Below, piece by piece: positions 13,206 to 26,100 of a stretch of 64,000 nucleotides of DNA. The stretch is from positions 26,336,361-26,400,360 of the forward strand of contig JAAONU010000003.1 in assembly GCA_012932295.1 (NCBI GenBank), read 5' to 3'. The position numbers were made by a program, and so were the translations under genes. Position 1 is the stretch's first letter. Each line of letters begins with the position of its first letter. The notes under the pieces are model-generated. The model saw only the letters and a list, made by a program, of their open reading frames with translations, was not told the origin of the DNA and searched no databases. This DNA is from Cyclina sinensis. Lineage: Eukaryota; Mollusca; Bivalvia; Venerida; Veneridae.

Positions 13206-14276
13206 TTTTTGTCCAGATTTCAATTGCCATGAAAGCAGAAGTTTGGACGGCTGCCTCATTTCAAGAGTTCTCTGAGATTGGCAGGCCCAGAGTTTGAAAC
13301 CCAGCAGGAACAGGACTTGCATATCTTTACAATTATCATCAGAGTCCTAGTAAAACAGTGATGATGATAATCCCCACTTATTATCAACAATGAAGAGAGT
13401 TCACCTGTCTGCAAATTTGTGAACTGATAAAATAAGTTTTTTCTCTTGTAATTTTTCTGAAAATAATTTTGGCTTTTGAAATTGATTACATAAAAATATA
13501 TTTCAACATCGAATTAACCTTGTATATTGTATTATAAAAATAGTCCAGCATTCAATTTGGACTGACCTACATACCATTTTTAAGGGTATAAAACTTACTA
13601 TACTGAACAGTAACCAGAGCAGACCTTGGTCAGACTTCCCAAAAGCAAGCAGCAGGACAAAGGTTAAGAATGTGCAGTATGTTTCTAATAAAACATGAAC
13701 AATTAATATAACAGTTAACATTTCACCTTTTCATAGTTTGTCAAAGGGCACATAACTCTGTAATCGGTAAACCTATAGACACCAAAAAATGCCCCTGTCA
13801 AAGAACACTTTAAAGTAATGATGGAAAACTTGGATTTTCAGAGTATGTCAATGTATTATGTTTAAGTTCAAACTAAACCTTTCCCTGTAACCTTTTAGCA
13901 GTGATATGTCCAAAGGCAAATCCAAGCACTTTAAGTGTAAAAAGATTGTTGGCTTGACAGGAGATGGCAGATGCTGAGACAATTCTGTTAAGGTCAATTT
14001 TCATCTGCCTTTTTCAACTCAAGAGTGTTCAGCTAAGTCAGCTGAAATAATTATAACATTATTTTCATTTATACAACACTGGTCTTGGTATAAACTTTAT
14101 TCGTTTATTTGATCTTTCTTCTGTTAATCCATCCTTCCTTCTTTCCTTTGTTCATTTGTGATTTCACATTCAGTTTACTGTCTGCTCAAAGAATCTTAGG
14201 AGCAAAACCATTGTTTACCTTTGCATTACGTCATATTATTCCGGTTAATCTGTTGCCTCCTAGAACTACAGTGTAA

Positions 14277-14340
14277 TTTTTAGCTCACCTGAGCCATTAT
14301 TTTCGGGTGAACTTTTAGGAGTTGCATTCAAAGGACTAAT
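14277..14340 (+). repeat. Truncated head of the TTTTTAGCTCA repeat family
   Basis: TTTTTAGCTCACCTGAGCC followed by TTTTCGGGTGAAC resembles the starts of the elements at 16879, 21412 and 32191. The rest of the element is missing or unrecognisable. Confidence 0.5.
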
Positions 14341-14749
14341 CCTCTGAAACCACTGGGCTTCTTTCAAACTACGTTTACTAGAATGTTCCTTGCATTGGTA
14401 AAATTAACTAGTGCTATTGCTGAATATGATTCATACCCCGACTAATAAGCTTAGATTAAAATAGGCTTGGAAGGGTGGGAAAGGTATTTGGGACTATTTT
14501 TAGATTCAGTTATTACTAGTATGTTATAAACACAATATTCTAATACTATCCACAATTCACCGACAATAAACAAAGCAGAACTTAACCATGATGTATCGTA
14601 TATGTTTTATCACGATAAATGCAAGCAGGTTGGTGGTAAATACAAATACAGAAATATTAAAATAAACCAATACTATCAAGATTTCCATCTTTGTTAAAAA
14701 ATTCCTTCTTTGTGTGATATTCATAAAATAATTCATGAAAATTGTCTAT

Positions 14750-15190
14750 TTAGGGTCATTTTCTAAAAAGGGGCATATTCATGTCAAAATCCAAGTTATA
14801 ACACTTGCTTTATGGAACTTCATATATATTTTAAGTTAATACAAGTACTGGTTTCAGAGATATTCAAGAAAAAAGTAAATTTTGGAACATTATCAAAGTG
14901 AAAGAGGGGCATAGTTACATCAAAGTACAAGTCAGAGTTATCAAACTTGGCACAGAGAGTTGCATTGTGATCATTCCTATAATTATATTTTAAGTTTCAA
15001 GTTAATACTGATTCCAAAGACACTCAAGAAAAATGTAAATTTAGGGGACATTTCCCTCATGTGAAAAAAAGGGAGATAACTACATCAAAATACAACTCTG
15101 AGTTATCAAATTTGGCACATGGGGTTTCACTATATATTTCAAATTGATATCTATACTGGTTTTAGAGATATTCAGGTAAAAAATCAGGGT
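14750..15190. repeat. Degenerate tandem repeat, about three units
   Basis: Segments with AAAGGGGCATA / AAAGGGAGATAAC, then a TTTTAAGTT segment, then AGAGATATTCAAGAAAAA recur at spacings of roughly 148-160 bp. The units are clearly diverged. Confidence 0.65.
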
Positions 15191-16878
15191 GGGATGGGAT
15201 AAGACAAAGTAATCTCATATAAAGCATTCCAACTACGTTTGGTGGAGATACAATTATCTATTAAATTCTTTTTACTTTTATTTTAGAGGGTGGTGTTAAA
15301 TTTATCTCCCAATTCTCCCTTAGTATTAATCAACTAACTGTCTGATTCTACAGTTGTATTATGAAAATAACAAGTGTATTTCAGGCAGCATTCTAATTGA
15401 ATAAATCCAGTTAAAACTGATGCTTGTAAACCCAAGAATAACCATTGCTAATCTTTTAAGAACTGACTTTAAAAAAGATACTTATTACAAAACTGAAAAA
15501 TGTGAATTGTGGCTCTCATGCAGGACATAAGAAACATTTTAAAATATAATAAAAATTATCACCTCCCACCAGATCAGGAATAAACTGATTAGCATGCAAT
15601 TACAAAATATGGTCTGTCAAAAACATACATAGCATTTAAAGATCAGTTGTACATTTTGATACATTTTTAAAACAATGAATTTAAGTTAAAAGAATCAGTC
15701 TAAGTGATAGCTATTTCCTATTCTTTAGCTTATTTGTAAAGAATGTTGGTTCTGGCATCTACTAGGGTATTATCATACAGCACATTTTGGCACTGACCCT
15801 AAACATATTTTTATTGACAGTACAAAGAGTAGTTTATCTTGATCACTTAAATTAATAAATGACTGGAATTAATCTCATCTGCTTTTCCAAAAATAGTATT
15901 TCTGAAACTTTGATGCTATGGGCAATGAAACAATACATGTATCTCATTTTCTACAGCATGTTTACAAATAGGACCAAGGAGTCATTCTTCTTGGATATTT
16001 TCATATCTTCCAGTTTCCAAACAGAGCAGAGCAACTCCACATCTAAATTTAACTTATATTTTCCCAGTAAAGATGTACATTCAACAAATTTCAGTTTCAT
16101 AAACAGATTTAAATTCTGAAAATGTTCTAAGTTTGACTCAACCTCTACCAGTAGGACCTGTAACATTTTGTATACCAGTTCTCCAGCTATGCATAAAACC
16201 TTCCATAGTTTTATCAACTACTCTGTCACAAAAATGTTTGGAAGACTTATTTAATACAATTATCTGACACATTCATCAAAGTCGTACACAATAAATTTTT
16301 CTTGTACTGAAATTAGCCAATTTTTGCAACTTTTATTACTCTTGTTATCACAAAATCTAAAAACTTATTGTTCACTCTAGCATTATCCATTTTTTTTATT
16401 CTATGAGTATGCTAATGTTGAGACAGCGATCTCCAGTTTCATATAAGGAGGTCGCCAATTTCACTCACCATTGATAGCATCGTTTGGAGTATATTTACCT
16501 AAACCCAAGAAAGATCTCGTGGCTCGACTCTGAACAGCATTGATACAGGAAAAAAGTTTTGTTCCCCAGATAGATGTGCCATAGGGTATAACAGGCCAAG
16601 CTTTTTAAATGCTTTGTATGGCATGCCATCATAGGTCTTGAACCTAGCTATTGGAAGTTCTAGGGCTCTACCTGCACTCTGGGCAACAGACTTTGCCATA
16701 GGCATTGATACCAAGTAATTCTAACTGGGTACTGTTTCCAGCAGTATCAGCCTAGACTGCAAATTGGTGAGGTAAAATACACGCACCGTGGGCTCTCCCT
16801 GGAAATAAGTTGTTCCATCCACACCAGGTTGGGGACTACCCAAGTGAAATAAGAAACCTATACCTTTTAATGGTATAT

Positions 16879-17690
16879 CTTTTTAGCTCATCTGAGCTGG
16901 CTCAGGGTGAGCTATTAGGATCGATGAATGTCCGTCGTTTGTCGTCCGTCGTCCGTTCACACTTCTTTAACACTCTACTGGTCACATTTTTGCTCCAATT
17001 GTCACGAAACTTGGTCAGGATGTTTGTCCCAAAAATTACTCGAAGAATTCGAATATGGGTCATCTGGGGTCAAAAACTACGTCACGGAGCCCAAAAATAG
17101 AAAAATCTTGTTAACATTCTAGAGGTTACATTTTCAGCCCAAATAATCTGGAAATTTGTCAGAAAGGTTGCTTCTATGATTTCTAGCACAAGTTCAAATA
17201 TGGGTCATCTGGGTTCAAAAACTAAGTCACAGAGACCAAAAATAGAACATTCTTGTTAACACTCTAGAGGTTACATTTTCAGCCCAAATAATCTGGAAAT
17301 TTGTCAGAAAGGTTGCTTCTAAGATTTCTAGCACAAGTTCAAATATGGGTCATCTGGGTTCAAAAACTAGGTCACAGAGACCAAATATGGAAAAATTTTG
17401 TTAACACTCTAGATATTACATTTTAGCCCAAATAATCTGGAAATTTGTCAGAACGGTTGCCTTGAGGATTTCTAGGTCATTTTTGAATATGGGTCATCTG
17501 GTGTCAAAAACTAGGTCACAGAGCTCAAATATGGAAAAACCTTGTTAACATTCTAGAGGTAACATTTTCAGTCTTAATAACCTGGAAATTTGTCAGAAAG
17601 ATTGTTTCAATGATTTCTAGCTCAGTTTTGAATATAGGTTATCTGGGGTCAAAAACTAGGTCACAGAGCCCGAAAGTACAATTCAGAAGT
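16879..17690 (+). repeat. 145-bp tandem array 1 with Helentron/pearl-like head
   Basis: Starts with TTTTTAGCTCATCTGAGC and CTCAGGGTGAGCT, then a GTCCGTCGTCCGTC microrepeat, then five to six units. The anchor TCAAAAACTA recurs at about 17072, 17217, 17362, 17506 and 17651 (steps 145, 145, 144, 145). The monomer is the same as in the larger array at 32.2-34.3 kb. The right end lacks the GGGCCATCATGGCCC hairpin, so this copy appears 3'-truncated. Confidence 0.85.
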
Positions 17691-17699
17691 ATGTATGTG

Positions 17700-19999
17700 G
17701 AAATCAAAAAGGAAACAGAATGATTTAGATTAACTGCAATCTTTTTGTTTTACAGATTAATGTTTTATTTTTTCTCTCTAAATCTCATGGGTTTGAGTCT
17801 CTAAAGGAACAAAATTTCTCTGAAGACATAAATCCACCAAGCAGTCTCACTACACCTGTCAAAATCCCACATTCTGGATGTTTCCTAAAATATTAAGTCC
17901 CAATTATATGTTCTGGATTGTAAGATCCATCTAAGTACTGGGTTCATAAAAACCACTAAAATTAAATGACTTTTCCACAATATATTTCAATTTTCCATAA
18001 TACAAAATTTTCAATTTTATCACTTTATTCATTTGACATAATTTCAAATAACTTTTTTTTTTGATGATATCAAAAAAAATTTTCAGTTTTTCTTCAATTT
18101 TCTTCTTTAGAGCGAAAGCTTCTAACGCTACACACCAGATTTTTTAGTTACAATTACATGACCGCCTCTTATCCATACATTCGCGTTGAAAAAAGTACCA
18201 GTTGTATGAGTTTTCATTGCAGTTTCGATAAAAGTTCTTTGATATTGCAGAATTCTGTTGATTTTGAAAGCATGAGGTATAAGTTCAATATTTTGGCAAA
18301 TCAAACTGTAAAAATAACAAATAAGTAATTTAGTATTCATCCGCGAAAAATTCATTCATATAATTTACCACGCAGCGATACGCAGCAGTGCGTCAATCAA
18401 TAACTCTCAGAGTAATGTTAACCCGCCCATTCGTCTGCCGGACCAACCAGAACGCTCGGAGTCAGAGATTTTTCAATAACAAGTTCAAAAATTAAGCTTG
18501 TTTCATATCCCAGTTATCACTCTAATTAGAGATTGATTGCTGTGTAAACACAAATGGATTGTTAACACGCGGCGGCGTTATAAGGGGAATAGACAATAGA
18601 TTAAACAACTTCCAAATGAGTGTATATGAAACTGTAAGTTTGTTTACTCAAAATTACGCCAACGCATACGACAGAAATAAAATGGGAGTTTAATATAGGT
18701 TCAACTGGTACGGGTTGCCCATATGCCATATGATCGACGACTTCCTGAAGAGTTTGGCGGGGGGGGGGGGGGGATGGGGTCGTGAAAAGTACAGAACGCA
18801 TCCTATTTCAAAGACTGCCTTAATTAGTTCTTAATCAATACTGGATCTCGGTTTAATGTCTCAAACGAAAGATGCTTCTTGAAATTAGTGATGGAACGGG
18901 GTTAGAATTCGCGATATGAGCGCGATACAACTGGACCTGACTGAAATTAACCGCCTTTGTATAGGCACGGATTTACCGGGGGCTTATGGGGCCCAAGCCC
19001 CCCGCCCCCACCAGCTTCCGTACCTTCCCACAAGCCCCCCCCCCTCCCCCGCCCCAGTCAGAAATTTCTGGATCCACTGATCAAAATTAACAACTCGCAT
19101 TCATCATTAAAAATTATATTTAAAAGTGAAGAAGAAAGAGAGGCGTTAGCTTTCTAAGTCAAAAGTATATGTAAAGTCCTTTCATTTATGAAACCACAGT
19201 AAAACAATAAGTAAAATATTGTGAGCCCAACGTGGAAAAGTGAATAATTACATTTGCCTGTCATAATTTCATCCGTGTTATTTGTTTTGTACTGATATAT
19301 CAATGCATTGTGTCGTACCATCTTGTGACCGAAGGGACATTTCCTTGGTTATACAGTGTCGACGAGGGACATATTTTTTAAACCAATGCTACAAGATCTA
19401 TCAGAATTATAGGAGCTTAGCAAGTATTCCTTTTTCCTGTCCAAGCGTTTTCAATGACAATTTTACACAGCAGTGATTACGTTGTTGCTTTAAGCTGTCG
19501 GTTTGATACTGAGAACACAAAATCATCTTAATCATATATAATCAAAGGCAAAAGTTGCGTTTTAAACTCTTATAATTTAGTCTTCTTGACAGCATATATT
19601 CTGGAAGGTTTATTATATAACAATGTCATTGTAAACACCTGCTTGCTTTGTTAACCGTATGTTCGAATTAAAGACAGGCCATGTGTCTTAAGTTATGATC
19701 TTATATTTCAAAACAAGGTTTGATGAAGTAATGAAGATGAAGAGGTAGAATGCTAGAATGCCAATCTTTTTCCAGTTCCTACTTGTGCTGCTTCGAAACC
19801 TGTTGTTTGCTTGTTGTTGTTTGGGGCCTTTTAGAAACCATTCTTGTTTATTTTTAATTTATCTGTATTTTAATTATCTTCTTTTTATGTTTCATTTTGA
19901 TTTGGATTGATATTATTCGTCTGAAATTAGACCATGTCTTAAAATTCATATAGTATAAGTTACCTCCCTTTAATTCAGTAGCGCCATTTACAACACAAA
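17700..19999 (+). other. Upstream region of the beta-lactamase-like gene
   Basis: No exon is supported here. 18360-18600 is locally richer in CpG than its surroundings and might contain a promoter, but no TATA or initiator decides this. It includes a 15-G run (18759-18773) and C-rich tracts (19020-19055) next to a GGCACGGATTTACCGGGGG motif reminiscent of transposon ends. Confidence 0.3.
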
Positions 20000-20139
20000 A
20001 TGTGTCTTCAATTATCTGTTATTGTTTTAATCGTTTCAGTGATATTATACAACGTTCCAAGATTATTTGAACCAAAGTTGTTACCAATTGTCGAGGGTTA
20101 TTTTCAACCAGAGTTTATGGAAGTTGCATTAGCTCTACG
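20000..20139 (+). CDS. Beta-lactamase-like gene, exon 1 (start and signal-anchor)
   Basis: ATG at 20000 is followed by MCLQLSVIVLIVSVILY, a clear hydrophobic anchor, then PIVEGYFQPEFMEV, the conserved N-terminal lead of this family. Donor CTACG|GTACAG leaves phase 2. A possible acceptor (TTTCAG) sits inside the exon at 20034-20039, but using it would remove the anchor and the start. Confidence 0.75.
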
Positions 20140-23100
20140 GTACAGTATGTGTTTAGTACAAAGAAATTGAACTCACCTGAATAAGTTGAAATTGAATATT
20201 GTTTTGTGAGTGTCTGAATGGTTGATATACGCCTTATGAGTTCAGACAGGAAGGTATATTGTTTTAAGGGTGGATAACTCTATGGCATGTTGTTTTTTTT
20301 ACGGTCTGCTGCCCAGAACCACAAAATGTTCTGTACTTCAGTTGCTAATAGTGCTGAGAGCACTCTGTTGTCTTACATAAATTGTTAAAGATGGAAATTG
20401 TATTTTATTGCAGGATGTGGTCAACTTATGTAAAACAATCTAAGGAAACCTTGAGCATTTTTCTCTAAATCATTGTTGAACATTCAAAGGATCAAAACAA
20501 TGGATGACTGTTTCAATAGTTAATAATACTCAGTGGTATTATAGTGATTGGGTGACATTAGGCTACTTCCAATATTGTCACTGTTTGGCTAGCTCTTTAG
20601 TGACATGGTTAGAGTGTTTGGCAGTCACTAAGAGACCTGGGTTCAATCCATTACTGGAGAATGTAGGATTATTTTATAATGTGAATGTGAAAACATCCAA
20701 ACTGAAATTGAATAAGGAAGCAGATAGACATTTTTTACCCAATGATTTTCATCATACATGTTGTACTACAGTTGTTTCACCTGTTTGTTACTTGCAGAAC
20801 AAATCCTTGATAAAACTAAGGCCACCCTTTTTAACTTTTAGTTTATGGTAATTTATGTCTTGTAAAAGTGATTACTGGAAGGTCACTATAAAAATTCTTG
20901 TGTCAAATGAAAACTAAAAAATGTGCATCACATATTCAAGTTCTGCTTAAACACTAGCATTATACAATCTTGTAATATTTTATAGTTTTATAAACTTAAT
21001 CCAACAAGAGCATCACAATGTTTTTCCAGCATTTTTCACCCATCAGGAAAAAGAAAAATAGAAATTGTTCATTTTTTTGGAAGAATTACATCAGGTAGAC
21101 TTTTGTAAATCAATAATATATAAATTTGTGGCCTTATGTTTGATTAGACTGAAACATAAATGTTTTCCAATTATTAAACTTTCTATTTCTAAGTGATTTA
21201 AACCTCATCAGATCATATAGATGATACAATCCCTAAAATTTTAAAGCTGCTCACAGGTACCATATACCAAATAAAATGCATGGCCAAATATTGATAGATT
21301 TACATGACATGTATCAAAACTACTCCAAAGTTCTGTTTGTCGAATTAATATATTTATATGAACTCAGGCAAATTTGATACTTTAAATATGAAAAAGTTTA
21401 AAGTTATTGAATTTTTAGCTCACCAGAGCATAATATCTTCAAGGTATGCTTTTGTGATGGCTCTGTATCAATCATGTTTTGCATGAAGCGCTATCAAAGT
21501 TATTTTGAGAAATTCCATTTGGTTGCTTTTGAGACAAGAATGAAAAGCTTTAGATCTTTTTTTTTCTAAAATCACCAGTCCCAGAGCTCTAAAATTTGGT
21601 TTGCAGCATTGTCTAGTGCATTTATACTAAGTTTATTAAAATTATATTCCTAGGATCACTATTGGCCCAGCCCTAGGGGTCACATGTCACATGTTTATAT
21701 AGAAATATATAGGAAAATCTTTAGAATTCTTCTGGGAAACTAACAGTTTGGCCAAGAATGATAAAATTTGGCCTGAAGTGTTTTCTGATAGACCTTTAGC
21801 AAGATTGTTCAAACCTTGCCCTGGAATCATTTTTGGCTCTGCCCCAGGTGTTAGTGTATATAGTCGCTGCATAACAGTTCATTGAATCACACTCGATAGA
21901 ATATGATGTTAAACAGAAAAGACAGTTGGTAGAATGTGACATGTTAGAGAAGGAACAATTGATAGAAATGTATTTACTGTCAAATATTGTAGAAAAATTT
22001 CAATGAATTGGCAAAAACTGAGATTTGAAAACGAAATTAAGCAGGTACAAAATTAATACCAGGAAGTACTTTAGAGGTTGAACTTGATTTATTTTTTGCA
22101 CTTCTATCAGTGACTGGTCAGGCCCATGGTTATGTTCAGTTTCCTTTAAAATCCTATTGTCAAAATTGGTAATAAGCTTTCCTTAACAGGACCATAACTT
22201 GCATTTCCAATATGTTTACCCTGTTTTTGTGTCAGATTTGTCTTTACTAAAAATACAGCCAATCTTACATTAATTTTCTACCTCTCCGTGAACCAGTTAA
22301 AAAAACTAGGAGACTTTTCCATCTTTGACTACGCAAAGAACAAGAACGAACTGATAAGTTTAATAATTTTGTTGCATAAAAAGAAATCAACAACAGTTCA
22401 ATCATTTTTCATACTTGTGCATAACTTTCATACTCACCATAGAAATTGTGCGTAAAATGTGAGTAGTTATTAAAAGATAAATGGTCAAATCACATGAACA
22501 TATTTTAAGAGGAAAAGCAAATCATACAGACCGATCAGTCATAAGTAAAGGATAATAACCAGCTGCAACACTCAGTGGAAATAAAATATGCATCATTATT
22601 CTGCAGGTTTCAATATTTTTCGGCCTTGTGTTGTACTCTATCAATTTCCTATTTGACCACATGTCTATCCTTTCATTGTCGTATTCTTTAAAGTGTTTTT
22701 TGAGGAATGGTCATAGATCCTTATATAGTTATTCAGTAACTAATGAGAGTATTTTAGTGCTTCATGTAAGGATAAAAAGCTTGATATGGACAGGCACATC
22801 TTTATGTTCATTTTGTAACATTTACTCATAAAGTATTTGTAAAGTTGATCATTACACATAGGAAATATATGGAATCAGGCAGAGAACAGGGGGCATCACT
22901 TACAGTTTATCATGAAGGGGAGACAATTATTGACATGTGGGCAGGGTATGCTGACAAATACAGTATGAGAAGGTGGCGAAATGAAACTACTACTCTAGCG
23001 TTTGGCTGTACAAAAGGGGTCATGGCATTTCTGGTAGCACTTATGGTAGAGAGGTCAGTATTCTATTTTCTTTGTAGTTTTTGTTAGGTTTAGCTAATAA

Positions 23101-26100
23101 TACAATGTTTGTATTAATTGTTAAAATTGAAGCATATTAGTTTCTTTTAAATTGTCTGCAGATGGATGGCAGAAGAGTTTCTTTCAGAAATGTTGAACAG
23201 ATCTTGTTAATAGTAGTAGGAAAAAGGTGCTGTCACTACTCTGTATTGTTGTTTGTTATAAAGACTTTTACTCAGCTTACTGTTTAAAAAATACCTTTTA
23301 ATTTTCAGAGGTTTGTTAAACTACAGTCGGCCTATTGCTGAATATTGGCCTGAATTTGGTGCCAATGGAAAAGGAGTAATAACCGTGGAGATGCTTGTAA
23401 ATCACCAGGTCTGCTTTACTTTGTTTAGATAAAAATGTTGTAGTAGAATGAAGAGAAGCGTAAAGTTGTTTTTTGTTTACTATGGTGACAGCCTTCAGGG
23501 CTTATGAGATGCCACTGCTCGTGAAACCATTTACTTTTATTGTTTATGCCAGGGGCCAGACAAGCTACCTGGAAACTCATCAACTTACCATGTCAGAACC
23601 GTTGATGGAATGTTGTGAAGATACTATTGTCTCTGCATGTATGGTTTAGATTTGATAAAAAAAGACAATAAATTCGATTTTCACTTTTGGTTAACTTTTG
23701 CTTTGTTGTGTTTAGCATTTGCATGTGCTTTAAAAACTGTATACATCATTGAACATGTATTTAGCTGGACATTAACAGTTAGTGAAAATTCTATGTCTTG
23801 TAGTTCTTATCAGCTAATTCTTTTAACTTTTATCCAGCAAGTAGGAAGTATTTCTTCCTTTTTGACCAACACAGGTCATGGTCAGCTTGAATATTGTGCA
23901 ATCAAAGCATGATCTGCAATGTTAAAGGTCATGTGACACGACTATAGCAACTTTGTCTATTCAAAATAATCATAATGTACTGATTAAAATGGTTTAATTG
24001 CAAAATTATGAAAATATTGCTTTTGATAAGAAAAAACGTGTTTTTGATGATCGGCTGTTTCCGTTTCGACATCGGTAGTTTCCGCCGCAATTTTTGGCAG
24101 TGACGTAGATTTATCCCTACTGTACCAGGCAGTAGTGCAGAATTACATTGCTCATAACACATTCGTTTTTAAATGAAAAAATAACACTAAACCACAAGTA
24201 CAATGAACAGGCACTTTTATAAAAATAACATGCTATAAATTGTAAATTAAATAAAATAATGTGATTACTTCTCGATTTTTATAAGTAAATTCAAACTTTG
24301 TGCCGGGAGAACGGGTTGTAATTTCACCTTAATATATATTCCAATTTCTTCCATGTTGTGGTTCTATATAAAACTATTTCCTCCACGTTTTTACATGCTG
24401 CGTAACACTTCCTCAATTGATGTTTACGCCATAACCAAATTCTTTTTCATTTAAGTGTTATAAGAACTGAATTTAGGTGATCTAATGTGTTAACATTTGT
24501 TTCACTGGAATGGAAATTCACACTACAGTGTATTTTCACGTTGGGATATTGTTTGAAAAATAATTATATGGCATGCCCATCAAGTAGAAATTTGTGTCTG
24601 CTTATAAATTAATATCCAATGAAATGTCAAAGATCCATAAATCACGCCTTATATTGTGGGATTTATGCAAATTAACCTGCCCAAATGGGACCATTGTATA
24701 TTCTGCATAGCTGTCAAAACAAAGCAAATAACTTTTTTATGACCCAATCAATGATAAAGTTGAGACAAATAGCAAAAATTTATGGCAAGTGATCTTACAA
24801 ATTGATTATATTACTTTTGATCAGTCACACTTAGGAAAACATTATGTAATAGCTTGTTCCAATTAACATGTCTGAATGGTTTTTAGTTAAGAAGCTTCCA
24901 TGCAGATACATATTTTAATAAGATAATTAAATGTAATGGATCTATTGATGATGAAAATAAAAATCATTCGACTTCTAAATGTGAACAAATAATTTAAAAA
25001 AAAAACAAAAAAAAACAATGTGTTTGTGTTATGATTTTGACATAGTTTTTAAGGCTTCTTCATATTGTTTGTTATTTGATCATTATTGTTTTGTTTTCAA
25101 AAAAATGTAGAATGAATAAGCCAAAAAAAAGATATGCATTTTTAATGAAAATAAATCATAGATCTAGTCAAAGATTATTTACTACAGGCAGAATATACCA
25201 CAGACAATTGAGCAATGTTTTTTATGGAAAAAAATCTCTCGATCTCTCGATCGGAGTTAATTAATCAAGTCTTCCAACAAACTGCATCGGATTAAAATAA
25301 GCATGTTCAAAACGTTTTTGGATCAGTTACTTGAAAAATATCTCTAAGTCTAGATATTTTCACTGATTTATCTTTTAAATCTATAACCCTGATCAGAGAC
25401 ATCAAATGTTTTATATGTCTCTGCCCTGATTAAACTAGCCTCTATATTATATTGCTCATTGGCTTCGTAATTCCATCAAAAGTTCAAATTATTTCTTTAA
25501 AAAATCTTCAATGTATATTCATGATTTTAGCTTAACTTGTTCTATTTTGTTTTTTACTATATTCAGTCTACATTTTCACTTTCCATCATAATTTTAAAGT
25601 TTTTGTTAAGGATCCAGGCAGCTGTGTAAAGTGGCAAGAGATAAATGTGCGTCACTTCCGGTTTTGCTCGTGACAGGTGCGCGGGACCAAGTGCGTAAAA
25701 TATGGATTTTAATTTGCTATAAAAACATCTTTAAGATGAAAATTACCTGCGGAATTTTGTAAAACAGTCATAGTTAGATATATATTTTTCGCTCATATGA
25801 AAATTTCGAGATCAAAAATTCGTGTCACATGACCTTTAACTTACCCAAAGTCAATAAATCTCCTAGTGAAATCATATGAATAGTGTTTTCAAGATTGAGA
25901 GAAGAGTAAGTCAACTTCAGAAATTTTGAGGGGGTGGGGTAATGGTATATGTAATTGTAATGAGGGACATTTCTGATAAAAAAATTATCTCCCTTACTGA
26001 GATAACATCAGAGGTAAACCAAAAAGCACATTGGTCCTTTCAGTTGGAATCCTCTGACTTTATCCTTGTTTCTAATTGTGATGGTCTTGACTTTTAGTTG

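Larger units (their letters stand above)
13206..16878. other. Intergenic region
   Basis: Sequence between the probable poly(A) site of the first gene and the first 145-bp array. It holds a possible tRNA-like SINE trace (13230-13305), a truncated TTTTTAGCTCACC repeat head (14277-14340) and a tandem repeat (14750-15190). I found no supported gene. Confidence 0.4.
20140..22861 (+). other. Intron 1 of the beta-lactamase-like gene
   Basis: Contains a tRNA-like SINE trace (20588-20662) and a TTTTTAGCTCACC-headed repeat (21412-21870). Otherwise AT-rich with nothing supported. Confidence 0.4.

Noticed and set aside
19282..19476. Possible THAP/zinc-finger start (MHCVVPSCD)
   Set aside because: Only two Cys at suggestive spacing. 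The remaining C2CH positions and the AVPTIF-like box are absent and no splice partner was found.
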